Of a stretch of DNA of 33,044 nt, positions 24,860 to 32,601 are shown piece by piece. The DNA comes from Dehalococcoidia bacterium. GTDB lineage: Bacteria > Chloroflexota > Dehalococcoidia > DSTF01 > WHTK01. Numbering within the stretch: position 1 is the first letter of the stretch; each line of letters begins with the position of its first letter. A model generated the notes under the pieces. It had not been told where the DNA came from. It was given only the letters and a program-made list of their open reading frames with translations, and searched no databases. The stretch covers positions 1-33,044 of the forward strand of contig DATLYJ010000044.1 in assembly GCA_035574915.1 (NCBI GenBank), written 5' to 3'. The translations under genes and the position numbers were made by a program.

Positions 24860-25372
24860 TCAGCGCGACCGCCGGTACTCCTCGCGTCGCCGTTCCAGCT
24901 CGGCGCGCACCGCCTCGGCCGGCGCCTCCCCCTGATAGCGCCACGCCACCAGGCCGTCGGGCTCGACCAGGGCCAGGCCGAGCGTCTTGGTCGCATCCTC
25001 GAGCCCCAGGGCGCTCACCAGGGAGCCATCCCAGTCCGGTAGCATCACCACGTAGTCCTCCGCCGCCGCTCCCGGCGGCAGCGCCGCCACCGCCTTCGCG
25101 TGCTCGCCGCCCAGCACGTTCTCGGCGATCTTCCGGAGCAGCGACGGTATCTTGTGGAGGTCGATCACGTGGCCGATGATCAGCCGCCGGTCGCTGGGGT
25201 ATATCTCCCGCGCCACGGCCTCCACGGCCTCGATCCCCACCTGCGTCTCCTGCCCGAAACAGATCATCAGCACCGGCCTGTCCGTCTTTCCCAACTCGAT
25301 CACGCGGCCGGAATTGAACGCCGCCAGGCTGAGCGCCAGTCTCGCCCGGTTGCCGTCGTGGCCGGCCATCAC
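24860..25372 (-). CDS. Redoxin-fold protein without active-site cysteines, coupled to Wzt
   Basis: Protein of about 170 residues. The pattern resembles the thioredoxin/peroxiredoxin fold: a strand with VLMICFGQET, a helix with IPSLLRKIAENVL, then LPDWDGSLVSALGLED, GLALVEPDGLVAWRYQGEAP and a final helix. There is one cysteine, no CxxC, and the residue before the DPDG-like strand is not the usual cis-proline, so redox catalysis is unlikely. The start is GTG 25372 or ATG 25369, both overlapping the Wzt stop; the open frame upstream is out-of-frame wzt sequence. Being last in a polysaccharide-export operon suggests a structural or regulatory role there. Its convergent neighbour ends 4 nt away, with a short GCGC/GCGC hairpin between the stops. 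Confidence 0.7.
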   Translation of the reverse strand: MMAGHDGNRARLALSLAAFNSGRVIELGKTDRPVLMICFGQETQVGIEAVEAVAREIYPSDRRLIIGHVIDLHKIPSLLRKIAENVLGGEHAKAVAALPPGAAAEDYVVMLPDWDGSLVSALGLEDATKTLGLALVEPDGLVAWRYQGEAPAEAVRAELERRREEYRRSR

Positions 25373-26196
25373 GGCCGCCCCCCTGTGCCGGGGCCTGGTG
25401 CCGCGTCGCCCTGGGCCGCCAACAGCCTCTCGTACTCGGCGATCGCCGCCCGGGGCTCGCCCTCGAAGAACAGAGACCCTCTCTCCAGGACCAGGACCCG
25501 GTCGCAGAAGGCGCTGATCCGGTCCATCGAGTGGCTCACTAGCAGGACGGTGACCCCGGCGCGGCGCAATTCCGCCATCTTCGCCAGGCACTTCTCCTGG
25601 AAGGCCCCGTCGCCCACGGCCAGCGCCTCGTCCACCAGCAGGACATCCGGGTCGCTGTGCACGATCACCGAGAACGCCAGCCGGACGTACATGCCCGACG
25701 AATAGCGCTTCACCGGCGTGTCCAGGAACGGAGCCATCTCCGCGAAGTCTACGATCTCTGAGATCCGCTCCCTGATTTCCGAGTTCTTCAGTCCCAGGAT
25801 GGAGCCCTCGAGGTACAGGTTCTCCAGCCCCGTCAGGTCCGGGTGGAAGCTGGCCCCGAGCTCCAGCAAAGGCGCCACCCTGCCGCGCACGGCAACACGG
25901 CCCTCGGTCGGCGCCGTGACGCCGGCGATCAGCTTCAGCAGCGTGCTCTTGCCGCTCCCGTTTCGGCCGATGATGCCGAGCGTCCCCCCCGGCCGGACCT
26001 CGAAGGAGACGTGGCGCAGCGCCCAGAACGGCGGTGTGAACGCCCGCCCTTTCAGCAGGGACGGCACGAACTCCGCCAGCGTCCGCCCGTCGCGCAGGCG
26101 GAATCGCTTCCCCACGTCCACGAACTCGACGGCCGGCGCCGGCTCCCCTGCCCCGGGAGCCCCGGACGCGACCGCCGGCTCCGTTGTTATCGCCAT
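25369..26196 (-). CDS. Polysaccharide ABC exporter ATPase (Wzt/TagH type)
   Basis: ATPase of 275 residues. Walker A is GRNGSGKST (77-85), the signature YSSGM (165-169), Walker B VLLVDEA (185-191) and the switch histidine lies in VSHSMD. The sequence FWALRHVSFEVRPG and the LLELGASFHPDLTG block are typical of Wzt/TagH. It ends soon after the nucleotide-binding domain, so it lacks the C-terminal carbohydrate-binding domain of longer Wzt proteins; the exporter probably does not recognise a chain-end modification in that way. Wzm lies 9 nt upstream. Confidence 0.92.
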   Translation of the reverse strand: MAITTEPAVASGAPGAGEPAPAVEFVDVGKRFRLRDGRTLAEFVPSLLKGRAFTPPFWALRHVSFEVRPGGTLGIIGRNGSGKSTLLKLIAGVTAPTEGRVAVRGRVAPLLELGASFHPDLTGLENLYLEGSILGLKNSEIRERISEIVDFAEMAPFLDTPVKRYSSGMYVRLAFSVIVHSDPDVLLVDEALAVGDGAFQEKCLAKMAELRRAGVTVLLVSHSMDRISAFCDRVLVLERGSLFFEGEPRAAIAEYERLLAAQGDAAPGPGTGGRP

Positions 26197-26205
26197 CCTG
26201 CCGGC

Positions 26206-27021
26206 CTAGATCCTGTCAGCAAAGTGAGGCTCCAGCCGCTTGAACAAGTAGAAGCCGATGACAAGCATCGCCACGGCCATCGCTGCGCCGACGAGGAGGT
26301 TCTCCGGGTCGGGCGACTCGCCGGCGAAAGCATAGCCCCTGTAGGACGCGATGAAGCGCGCCAGCGGGTTCAGGTCGTACAGCAGTCTGTACCGGTCGGG
26401 CACGACATCGGGCGGGTACATGACCGGCGTCACGAAGAACCACAGGTTCAGCCCGACGCCTACCAGGAACCTCACGTCGTGGAAAAACAGGTTCAGCGCC
26501 GCCACGGGCAGGCCCAGCCCGATCGTGAACAGCATCTGCAGGGCGAACACCAGCGGCAACCACACGATGGAGGCGTCCGGCATGTAACCGTGATACAGGA
26601 GCAGCGCCACGAAGATCACCGACCCGGCCAGCAGGTCCGCCACCCGCGAGAGCACGGCCGCGACGACAAGGAGCTCGCGCGGGAAGTAGACAGAGGTCAC
26701 CAGGTTGTAGGCGCCCAGCACCGACTCGCTCGATGCCAGCACGGCGGAGGAAAAGAAAAGCCAGGGCAGCAGCCCCGCGTACAGGAACAGCGCGAAGGGC
26801 ACGCCCTGGCTCGGCGTCTTGAGCAGCGTCGAGAACACGAAAGTCAGGGTCAGCAGTTGCACCAGCGGATTGACGAGCAGCCACGAGTACCCCAGCAGGG
26901 ACTGCTTGTACTGAGCCTTGAGGGTCCTGATCACCAGGTGGCCCAGCAGCTCCCTGTATCGCCAGACGTTGATCGCGAACAGCCGCGGGGAAGCGGCATA
27001 GTGCTCGCCTATGAGCCTCAC
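26206..27021 (-). CDS. Polysaccharide ABC exporter permease (Wzm/TagG type)
   Basis: ABC-2 type permease of 271 residues with about six transmembrane helices. The N-terminal amphipathic segment (YRELLGHLVIRTLKAQYKQS) and the block SLLGYSWLLVNPLVQL are hallmarks of Wzm/TagG, as are NLFFHDVRFLVG and the ending LNPLARFIASYRGYAF. With Wzt it would move an undecaprenyl-linked glycan across the membrane. The GTG at 27021 gives the normal N-terminus; no Shine-Dalgarno sequence is evident. The upstream glycosyltransferase gene ends 50 nt away. Confidence 0.92.
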   Translation of the reverse strand: MRLIGEHYAASPRLFAINVWRYRELLGHLVIRTLKAQYKQSLLGYSWLLVNPLVQLLTLTFVFSTLLKTPSQGVPFALFLYAGLLPWLFFSSAVLASSESVLGAYNLVTSVYFPRELLVVAAVLSRVADLLAGSVIFVALLLYHGYMPDASIVWLPLVFALQMLFTIGLGLPVAALNLFFHDVRFLVGVGLNLWFFVTPVMYPPDVVPDRYRLLYDLNPLARFIASYRGYAFAGESPDPENLLVGAAMAVAMLVIGFYLFKRLEPHFADRI

Positions 27022-27071
27022 CTGCGGCTGGCCGGCGCCAGCCTGCGGTAATCCCGGTGCGGAGCGCGAGA

Positions 27072-27992
27072 TCAGGGAGCCCTCTCCCGGCTGTCGTATT
27101 CGGGAAGGCGGCCCTTCGTCGTCGGGGCCGGTTCCCAGGCACTATAGTACGCGCTCCGCCCGGCCAGGGCATCGGCTACGACTGACACCCTTGCGGCCAA
27201 CTCGAGCGCCAGCAGCGCCGCGACCGCGGCCGCGCGCCGCGGCTCCCTCCGCACAAGGTCAAAGGCCGCCCGGGCCGCCAGGCGCGGGTCCTGCGTGGCC
27301 TTCACGAGTCCCCGGCGCGTCTCCGCCCGAAAGCCGGCATGGATGCGCCGGCGCTGCCGCAGGAAGTCCCGCGCCGTCTCGGGCGCGCGCATCAACACCC
27401 GCGCCTCCGCCGCGTAGGCGATGCGGTAGCCCCGCGACCTCAACGCCGCCTCGATCACGTAGTCGTCGTTCACCGCGCCCGCCGGGATGGACTCGACCAC
27501 CCTCCGGAAGGCGATGATGTCCCCGCCGAGGACCGGGCGCGAAAGACACACCTTGTGATGCATCTCCCACATCGCCGCGGAGGCCCGCGCCACTACCCCC
27601 GCATCCCCGTTCACGACAACGTTGCGGCTGCCGGCGCCGCCGACGCGCTCGTCCTGGAAGCAAGCGAGCAGCGCCTGCAGGCAGCCCTCGGCCGGCAGGC
27701 AGTCCCCATCGATGAGCAGCACCAGCTCCCCGGACGCCCGCGCGAGCGCCTCGTTCACCGCCGAGGCTTTGCCCCGCCGCTCCGGCTCGCGCACCGCCAC
27801 GAGCTTCGGGTACCGTGCCGCAAATCCGGCGATGATCTCGTCCGTCCCGTCGCTGCTCCCGGACGAGACGGCGATTAGCTCGTCGAAGGAGCCGGCGTCG
27901 CGCTCGAGCAGCGTCTCCAGCAGCTGGCCGATGCTGCCCGCTTCGTTGTAGGCGCAGACGGCCGCGGTTACCTGGGGACGCGAAGGGGCCAC
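27072..27992 (-). CDS. Glycosyltransferase family 2
   Basis: GT2 enzyme of 306 residues. The GT-A fold shows VTAAVCAYNEAGSIGQLL at the N-terminus, the donor/metal motif LLIDGDCL (about 92-99), the acceptor-side NDDY and RQRRRIHAG in place of QxxRW. The C-terminal part may associate with the membrane. Its place between a polyprenol-phosphate sugar synthase and Wzm/Wzt suggests it builds the exported glycan. The GTG start at 27992 lies inside the upstream gene (25-nt overlap). Sugar and linkage cannot be predicted. Confidence 0.85.
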   Translation of the reverse strand: MAPSRPQVTAAVCAYNEAGSIGQLLETLLERDAGSFDELIAVSSGSSDGTDEIIAGFAARYPKLVAVREPERRGKASAVNEALARASGELVLLIDGDCLPAEGCLQALLACFQDERVGGAGSRNVVVNGDAGVVARASAAMWEMHHKVCLSRPVLGGDIIAFRRVVESIPAGAVNDDYVIEAALRSRGYRIAYAAEARVLMRAPETARDFLRQRRRIHAGFRAETRRGLVKATQDPRLAARAAFDLVRREPRRAAAVAALLALELAARVSVVADALAGRSAYYSAWEPAPTTKGRLPEYDSRERAP

Positions 27993-28741
27993 GGCCGGCC
28001 GGCGCGCCCGGGACTGCGGAAGCGGGCGAGCGCGAAATGCTTCAGCAGGTGGAAGGTGTACCCGAACAGCGGCAGCTTAGACTTCCCCCACCTGCGGTTC
28101 ACGAACGTGATCGGCACTTCCTGCACCCGCGCACCGGCGCGCAGCGCCGCCAGCACCAGCGCCGCCTGCACGGTGTAGTCCTTGTGCGCGATTGCCTCCT
28201 GGTCCAGCCGCCGGTACAGGTCAGCGCTGAACGCACGGTAGCCCGAGGTCCACTCCCGCACTTCCGCGAAGCCGGACGCCAGGCTGCAGAAGCGGTTCGC
28301 CACCAGGCTCTGGATGCGGCGGCTCAGCGGCCAGCCGACCGTGCCCCCGCCCTCCACGTAGCGCGAACCGATCGAGAGGTCGGCGCCATCGCGCAGCGCC
28401 CAGAGCAGGTCCGGCAAGTGCGAGGGCGCGTGCGAAAGGTCCGCGTCCATCTGCGCGATGTAGTCCGCGCCGAGTTCCCCCACCGCGTGCTCGTATGCCT
28501 GGCGCAGGGCCAGCCCCAGGCCCCGCTGGCCCAGGACCATGAGGTGCACCCGCGGGTCGGCGTGGCTGAGCTCGGAGACGTACTCGATGGTGCCATCGCT
28601 GGAGTCGCCATCGACGATCAGGAGGTTCAGGTCGATGCCCGGCAGCCGCGCCTGCTGCTCCAGCACCAGCGAGATGATTTCGGCGATCGTTTCGCGCTCG
28701 TTGCGCGTCGGGATGATGACGACCGCCCGTTGTGTCTGCAT
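27968..28741 (-). CDS. Polyprenol-phosphate mannose synthase-like GT2 (DPM1 type)
   Basis: GT2 enzyme of 257 residues. The pattern VVIIPTRNERETIAEII, LIVDGDSSDGT, QMDADLSHAP, GSRYVEGGG, WPLSRR, EVREWTSGYRAF and VPITFVNRRWGKSKL follows the polyprenol monophosphomannose synthase family, which transfers a hexose from a nucleotide sugar to polyprenyl phosphate on the cytoplasmic face. No C-terminal membrane domain is present. The ATG at 28741 is preferred (a GAGG lies a few bases upstream); the frame stays open to 28846 but the extra residues are arginine/alanine-rich and not family-like. It heads the glycan-export operon. Confidence 0.88.
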   Translation of the reverse strand: MQTQRAVVIIPTRNERETIAEIISLVLEQQARLPGIDLNLLIVDGDSSDGTIEYVSELSHADPRVHLMVLGQRGLGLALRQAYEHAVGELGADYIAQMDADLSHAPSHLPDLLWALRDGADLSIGSRYVEGGGTVGWPLSRRIQSLVANRFCSLASGFAEVREWTSGYRAFSADLYRRLDQEAIAHKDYTVQAALVLAALRAGARVQEVPITFVNRRWGKSKLPLFGYTFHLLKHFALARFRSPGRAGRPWPLRVPR

Positions 28742-28874
28742 TGGCCTCTTTGGCGCCGGTCCGGGGCGCTGCGGATGCCCTACTCTACTCCGCGCCGCTG
28801 CCGCAATGGAAGCGCGCCTCCGGGTCGGGCTCGAAGGCCTTGCCATAGGAGTGGACAGCGCCGGCTATCGGGCT

Positions 28875-28886
28875 AAGCTATAGCTT
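28875..28886. promoter_or_regulatory. 12-bp palindrome between divergent genes
   Basis: AAGCTATAGCTT is perfectly self-complementary. It sits between the glycosyltransferase operon and the small membrane protein gene, 18-29 bp upstream of the -10 element of the latter. It could be an operator or part of a promoter. The rest of the 28742-28918 region shows nothing else clear. Confidence 0.3.
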
Positions 28887-28903
28887 TTCGCCTGGCGGCG
28901 CGC

Positions 28904-28909
28904 CATAAT
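28904..28909 (+). promoter_or_regulatory. -10 element of the 72-residue membrane protein gene
   Basis: CATAAT (five of six matches) ends 9 nt before the ATG at 28919, predicting a leader of about two bases. A weak AGGA also lies close to the ATG, too near for normal use. Confidence 0.4.
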
Positions 28910-28918
28910 CGCAGGACA

Positions 28919-29137
28919 ATGCGCCAATGGCCCCGACGCCTGCGCCGTCTCTCGCCCGTCGACCTGGTCCTGAACCTCGTCTTCGCGGTCTGGGTCCTTC
29001 ACGTCGTCGCCACCGGCTCCGTCGTGCCCACCGTCCTGCTGCGCAGCGCCCCTGACCACAAGGCCACCGAGGTCATACAGCCCGCGGAAGAGCAAATGCC
29101 GCTCCTCCCCCCTATCGACCTGCCCGAAGACTCCTAG
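28919..29137 (+). CDS. Small single-pass membrane protein, function unknown
   Basis: Protein of 72 residues with a basic N-terminus (RRLRR), one transmembrane helix (about 14-34, VDLVLNLVFAVWVLHVVATG) and an acidic, proline-rich tail ending PPIDLPEDS. The charge pattern predicts the N-terminus inside and the tail outside. A matching -10 element just upstream and GC-biased third positions support a real gene. I do not recognise the family. The HD-domain gene follows after 35 nt on the same strand. Confidence 0.6.
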   Translation: MRQWPRRLRRLSPVDLVLNLVFAVWVLHVVATGSVVPTVLLRSAPDHKATEVIQPAEEQMPLLPPIDLPEDS

Positions 29138-29172
29138 ACCCGGCCCGGAGCGCCTGCCATCATAGGCCCGCA

Positions 29173-29742
29173 ATGCCCGCCTTCGACCGCCAGGCTGCCT
29201 GGGACCTGCTGTGCGAGTTCACCCGCAGCGAGAGCCTGCGCAAGCACGCCCTCGCCGTCGAAGCCGTGATGCGCCACTTCGCCCGCAAAGCCGGCGAGGA
29301 CGAAGAGACGTGGGCCATAGCCGGCCTGCTGCACGACTTCGACTTCGAGCAAAACCCCACGTTGGAGACCCACGCCTTCGCCGGCGCCCGCATCCTCCGC
29401 GAGCGCGGCTGGCCGGAGCTGATCGCCCGGGCCGTGGAGTCTCACGGCGACCACACCGGCGTACCCCGGGAGAGCCTGATGGAGAAGACGCTGTTCGCCG
29501 TCGACGAGCTCAGCGGCTTCCTGGTCGCTTGCGCCCTCGTGAAGCCGCACAAGAGCATCTTCGAAGTCGATGTCCCGTCCGTGCGCAGGAAGATGAAAGA
29601 CAAGGCCTTCGCCCGCGCCGTGAGTCGCGACGACATCGTCAACGGCGCTGCCCAGCTCGGTGTCGACCTCGATGCCCACATCGCCGAGACCATCGAGGCC
29701 ATGAAGTCCGCCGCCGACGCCCTCGGCCTCGCCGGCCGCTAG
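29173..29742 (+). CDS. HD-superfamily hydrolase
   Basis: Protein of 189 residues with the HD metal-ligand pattern: His25 (RKHALAVE), His54-Asp55 (LLHDFDFE), further histidines at 91 and 94 (ESHGDHTG) and Asp111 (AVDELSG). This places it with small HD phosphohydrolases, which act on nucleotides or other phosphate esters. The substrate is unknown. There is no clear Shine-Dalgarno sequence; a weak CATCAT lies 9 nt before the ATG. It ends 80 nt before the convergent metalloprotease gene, with only a weak GAGGC/GCCTC hairpin (29796-29814) between. Confidence 0.8.
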   Translation: MPAFDRQAAWDLLCEFTRSESLRKHALAVEAVMRHFARKAGEDEETWAIAGLLHDFDFEQNPTLETHAFAGARILRERGWPELIARAVESHGDHTGVPRESLMEKTLFAVDELSGFLVACALVKPHKSIFEVDVPSVRRKMKDKAFARAVSRDDIVNGAAQLGVDLDAHIAETIEAMKSAADALGLAGR

Positions 29743-29822
29743 CCGCCGCGCCGGCCTCCACTCCCCGTGTTCGGCCCGACGCCTTCCGCGCCCTTGAGGC
29801 CGGCTCTGAGCCTCCCGCCCCC

Positions 29823-30773
29823 CTACCGCCGGGGAAAGCCCGCGGCCCGGTGCGCCTCGAACCGGGCGTAGAAGGCCTGCGGCGTCTCCCCGAATGCTTC
29901 CGCGAAGGCCTGCTGCCAGCCGGCGCGCGCCCTGATTCGCTCGAAGTAGCGCACCAGCACCCCCTCGTCCTTCCCGCGCAGCAGAAGCTCGGCCGCGAGC
30001 AGCGAGACGTCCATCGAGTCCGCACCGCCGCCGAGGTAGTCCACGAATAGCTCCATCTCCCGCGGGTGCAGGCCGGACGCCGCTGCGCCAGGTGAGATGC
30101 GCTCCAGGTGGTCCGCCAGCCGCGTGAAGCCAGCCGCCTCCATCGACCGCCAGCTCACGAGGTCGGCCGTACCCTCGATGAGCCAGCTCGGCCCTTCGAA
30201 CTGCGGCTCCGTCGCCTGCCGGGTGAAAAAGCGCCGCGCCAGTTCCTCCCCCATCAGGTGCAGTTGCACGATGTGCGCGAACTCGTGCGCCACCACCCGC
30301 ACCCGCTGCACCGCGTTCGATTCCACCCAGGCGGGAGCCCCCGTAAACACGAACACCGCCCCCATCTGCGCCTCCGCCACGCCGCCGCTGATCCGCCGGG
30401 CAAACAGGCCCGCGGGCGTCCCGCCCGGACCGGTGAACTCCGCGAACTCGCGCGCCAGCGCGCCAAGGTCGCTGCTCGCGAAGACGTTGACCTCGGGCGG
30501 CTCGACTCGCGCCCTCTCCCAGAGATACGCCGCCGCGTACTCGATGCCGGCGCGGATCAGCGCCTGGTCGCCAGGGTCCACCTGCTCGAAGTGGAAGCGC
30601 GCCTCCATCGCCGGGGCCGGCGTAGGCGGCGCCGGCGTGGGCGCCGGCGTCGCCGTAGCAGCGCGCGGCTCGGTCGGAGCCACTCCGGGCGATGGTGTCG
30701 TCCCCGGCATCCCCCCGTCGCCGCAGGCCCAGAGGCCCAGGGCCGCCATCGCCGCCAACACCAGGCGCAGCAT
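29823..30773 (-). CDS. Lipoprotein zinc metalloprotease (gluzincin, peptidase MA-like)
   Basis: Lipoprotein of 316 residues. A short signal ends in LWAC with acylated Cys17, followed by a Pro/Ala/Thr-rich linker (about 23-55) that spans the envelope. The catalytic motif is HEFAH (163-167), with the third zinc ligand probably Glu200 in WLIEGTADL, as in gluzincins. The C-terminal region resembles peptidase-MA domains (helical, with [10 protein letters not shown]). It would act outside the membrane on an unknown protein. TACGCT 7 nt upstream of the ATG is a possible -10. It is divergent from the mutase gene. Confidence 0.8.
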   Translation of the reverse strand: MLRLVLAAMAALGLWACGDGGMPGTTPSPGVAPTEPRAATATPAPTPAPPTPAPAMEARFHFEQVDPGDQALIRAGIEYAAAYLWERARVEPPEVNVFASSDLGALAREFAEFTGPGGTPAGLFARRISGGVAEAQMGAVFVFTGAPAWVESNAVQRVRVVAHEFAHIVQLHLMGEELARRFFTRQATEPQFEGPSWLIEGTADLVSWRSMEAAGFTRLADHLERISPGAAASGLHPREMELFVDYLGGGADSMDVSLLAAELLLRGKDEGVLVRYFERIRARAGWQQAFAEAFGETPQAFYARFEAHRAAGFPRR

Positions 30774-30780
30774 TGGTTCT

Positions 30781-30786
30781 AGCGTA
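30781..30786 (-). promoter_or_regulatory. Possible -10 element of the metalloprotease gene
   Basis: TACGCT matches only the strongest -10 positions (TA and final T) but ends exactly 7 nt before the ATG at 30773, like the other leaderless heads in this window. Confidence 0.3.
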
Positions 30787-30841
30787 CCGCCTGGCTCCCT
30801 CCCGGGTGTACAGGATGTCCTGGTCCCCGCACAGTCGCGGC

Positions 30842-30870
30842 TTGAGTCCGGCCGTGGGTCGCAGCAAAAT
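30842..30870 (+). promoter_or_regulatory. Promoter of the acyl-CoA mutase gene
   Basis: TTGAGT (30842-30847) and CAAAAT (30865-30870) are spaced by 17 nt; each matches consensus at four of six positions. The -10 ends 9 nt before the ATG at 30880, so the leader would be about two bases. GAAGGG close to the ATG may act as a weak ribosome site if transcription starts further upstream. Confidence 0.45.
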
Positions 30871-30879
30871 GAAGGGACT

Positions 30880-32556
30880 ATGGCGAGAAACGGCGACTAC
30901 GAGGCTATCCGCAGAGAACTGGAGCGCTGGCAAGCGGAGGTCCTGGAACCGGCCATCAAGCGCTTCCCGGAGCGGCAGGCGGAGTTCACCACCGGCTCCG
31001 TCCCCGTGAACCGCCTTTACACCCCGCTCGACATCGCGGACATCGACTACAACCGCGACATCGGCTATCCCGGCGAATACCCCTACACCCGCGGCATCCA
31101 GCCGACCATGTACCGCGGCCGTCACTGGACCTTCCGTCAGTACACCGGCTTTGGCACCGCCCAGGAGACCAACGAGCGCTTCAAGTTCCTCCTCTCCCAG
31201 GGCCAGACCGGGCTCTCACTCGCCCTCGACCTCCCCACGCAGATCGGCTACGACTCCGACGACCCCATCGCCACGCCCGAAGTCGGCCAGGTAGGCGTCG
31301 CCATAGACTCGCTTGCCGACATGGAGGACCTCTTCGCCGGCATCCCCCTCGACCAGGTCAGCACGTCCATGACGATAAACGCCCCGGCCGCAGTCCTGGT
31401 CGCCATGTACATCGTCGCCGGCGAAAAGCAGGGCGTGCGGCCCGACCAGATAAACGGCACGGCCCAGAACGACGTCCTCAAGGAGTACGTCGCCCGCGGC
31501 ACCTACATCTTCCCGCCCGCCCCTTCCCTCCGCCTCGCCGCCAACCTCATCGCTTACTGCGCCCGCGAGGTCCCGAAATTCAACCCGATCAGCATCAGCG
31601 GCTACCACATCCGCGACGCCGGCTCGACCGCGGCCCAGGAGATGGGCTTCGCCTTCGCCAACGCCATTGCCTACATCGAGGCCGTCCTCCGCCAGGGCAT
31701 CGGCATCGACGAGTTCGCCCCGCGCATCTCCTGGATCTTCAACACCCATAACAACTTCTTCGAAGAGGTCGCGAAGTACCGCGCCCTGCGCCGCATGTGG
31801 GCCCGCCTCCTGAAGGAGCGCTTCGGCGCGCAGAACCCCGCCTCGATGATGCTCAGGACGCACACCCAGACTGGCGGCGCAACCCTCACGGCCCAGCAGC
31901 CGGAGAACAACATCGTCCGCGCCGCCATCCAGGCCCTGGCCGCCGTCCTCGGCGGCGTCCAGTCTATGGCCCTGTCCTGCTATGACGAGGCGCTCGCCAT
32001 CCCCACCGAGGAAGCGCAGCGCATGGCCCTCCGTACCCAGCAGATCATCGCCTACGAGACCGGTGTCACCGACACCGTCGACCCCCTCGGCGGCTCCTAC
32101 TACGTCGAGGCCCTTACAAGCGCCCTCGAAAACCGCGCCCAGGAGTACATCGACCGCATCGAGGACATGGGCGGCGCTGTCGCCGCCATCGAGGCCGGCT
32201 ACATGCAGCGCGAGATACAGGAGGCCGCCGTCCAGCAGCAGCGCCAGATCGAGTCCGGCGAGCGTGTCATCGTCGGCGTGAACCGCTTCCGTGACGGCGA
32301 GGAGGCGCCCAAGACCATCTTCCGCGTCAACACCGAGCTCGTCACCACCCAGCTCGAGCGCCTCGCCCGCCTGCGCGCCCAGCGCGACAGCGCCGCCGCC
32401 GAAGCCGCCGTCCGGCGCCTCGCCGAAGCCGCCAGGGGCGAGGACAACCTCATGCCGCCCATCCTCGAGGCCGTGCGCGCCTACGCCACGCTGGGCGAGA
32501 TCTGCGGCGCCCTGCGCCGCACCTGGGGCGAGTACGTGCCCCCGACCGCCGTCTAG
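30880..32556 (+). CDS. Methylmalonyl-CoA mutase catalytic (large) subunit
   Basis: Protein of 558 residues covering the acyl-CoA TIM-barrel domain only. It lacks the cobalamin-binding domain (DxHxxG), so it needs a separate small subunit, not found here. Blocks [37 protein letters not shown] and [17 protein letters not shown] are family-typical. Tyr88 (RQY) and Arg206 (ARGTYI) correspond to Tyr89 and Arg207 of the Propionibacterium enzyme, which hold the methylmalonyl carboxylate; isobutyryl-CoA mutases have Phe and Gln there. So interconversion of methylmalonyl-CoA and succinyl-CoA is favoured. The open frame upstream to 30097 is antisense to the metalloprotease and is not coding. Confidence 0.92.
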   Translation: MARNGDYEAIRRELERWQAEVLEPAIKRFPERQAEFTTGSVPVNRLYTPLDIADIDYNRDIGYPGEYPYTRGIQPTMYRGRHWTFRQYTGFGTAQETNERFKFLLSQGQTGLSLALDLPTQIGYDSDDPIATPEVGQVGVAIDSLADMEDLFAGIPLDQVSTSMTINAPAAVLVAMYIVAGEKQGVRPDQINGTAQNDVLKEYVARGTYIFPPAPSLRLAANLIAYCAREVPKFNPISISGYHIRDAGSTAAQEMGFAFANAIAYIEAVLRQGIGIDEFAPRISWIFNTHNNFFEEVAKYRALRRMWARLLKERFGAQNPASMMLRTHTQTGGATLTAQQPENNIVRAAIQALAAVLGGVQSMALSCYDEALAIPTEEAQRMALRTQQIIAYETGVTDTVDPLGGSYYVEALTSALENRAQEYIDRIEDMGGAVAAIEAGYMQREIQEAAVQQQRQIESGERVIVGVNRFRDGEEAPKTIFRVNTELVTTQLERLARLRAQRDSAAAEAAVRRLAEAARGEDNLMPPILEAVRAYATLGEICGALRRTWGEYVPPTAV

Positions 32557-32601
32557 CCTCCCCCGCTGCGCCGCGCGCGACAATCACACCCGGAGCGCTG
32601 C

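Noticed and set aside
30610-30660. Low-complexity GCCGGCG-rich repeat
   Set aside because: It simply encodes the Pro/Ala/Thr linker of the metalloprotease lipoprotein.
31216-32583. 455-codon open frame antisense to the acyl-CoA mutase
   Set aside because: It is low-complexity Gly/Ala/Asp-rich and fully opposite a well-conserved gene.
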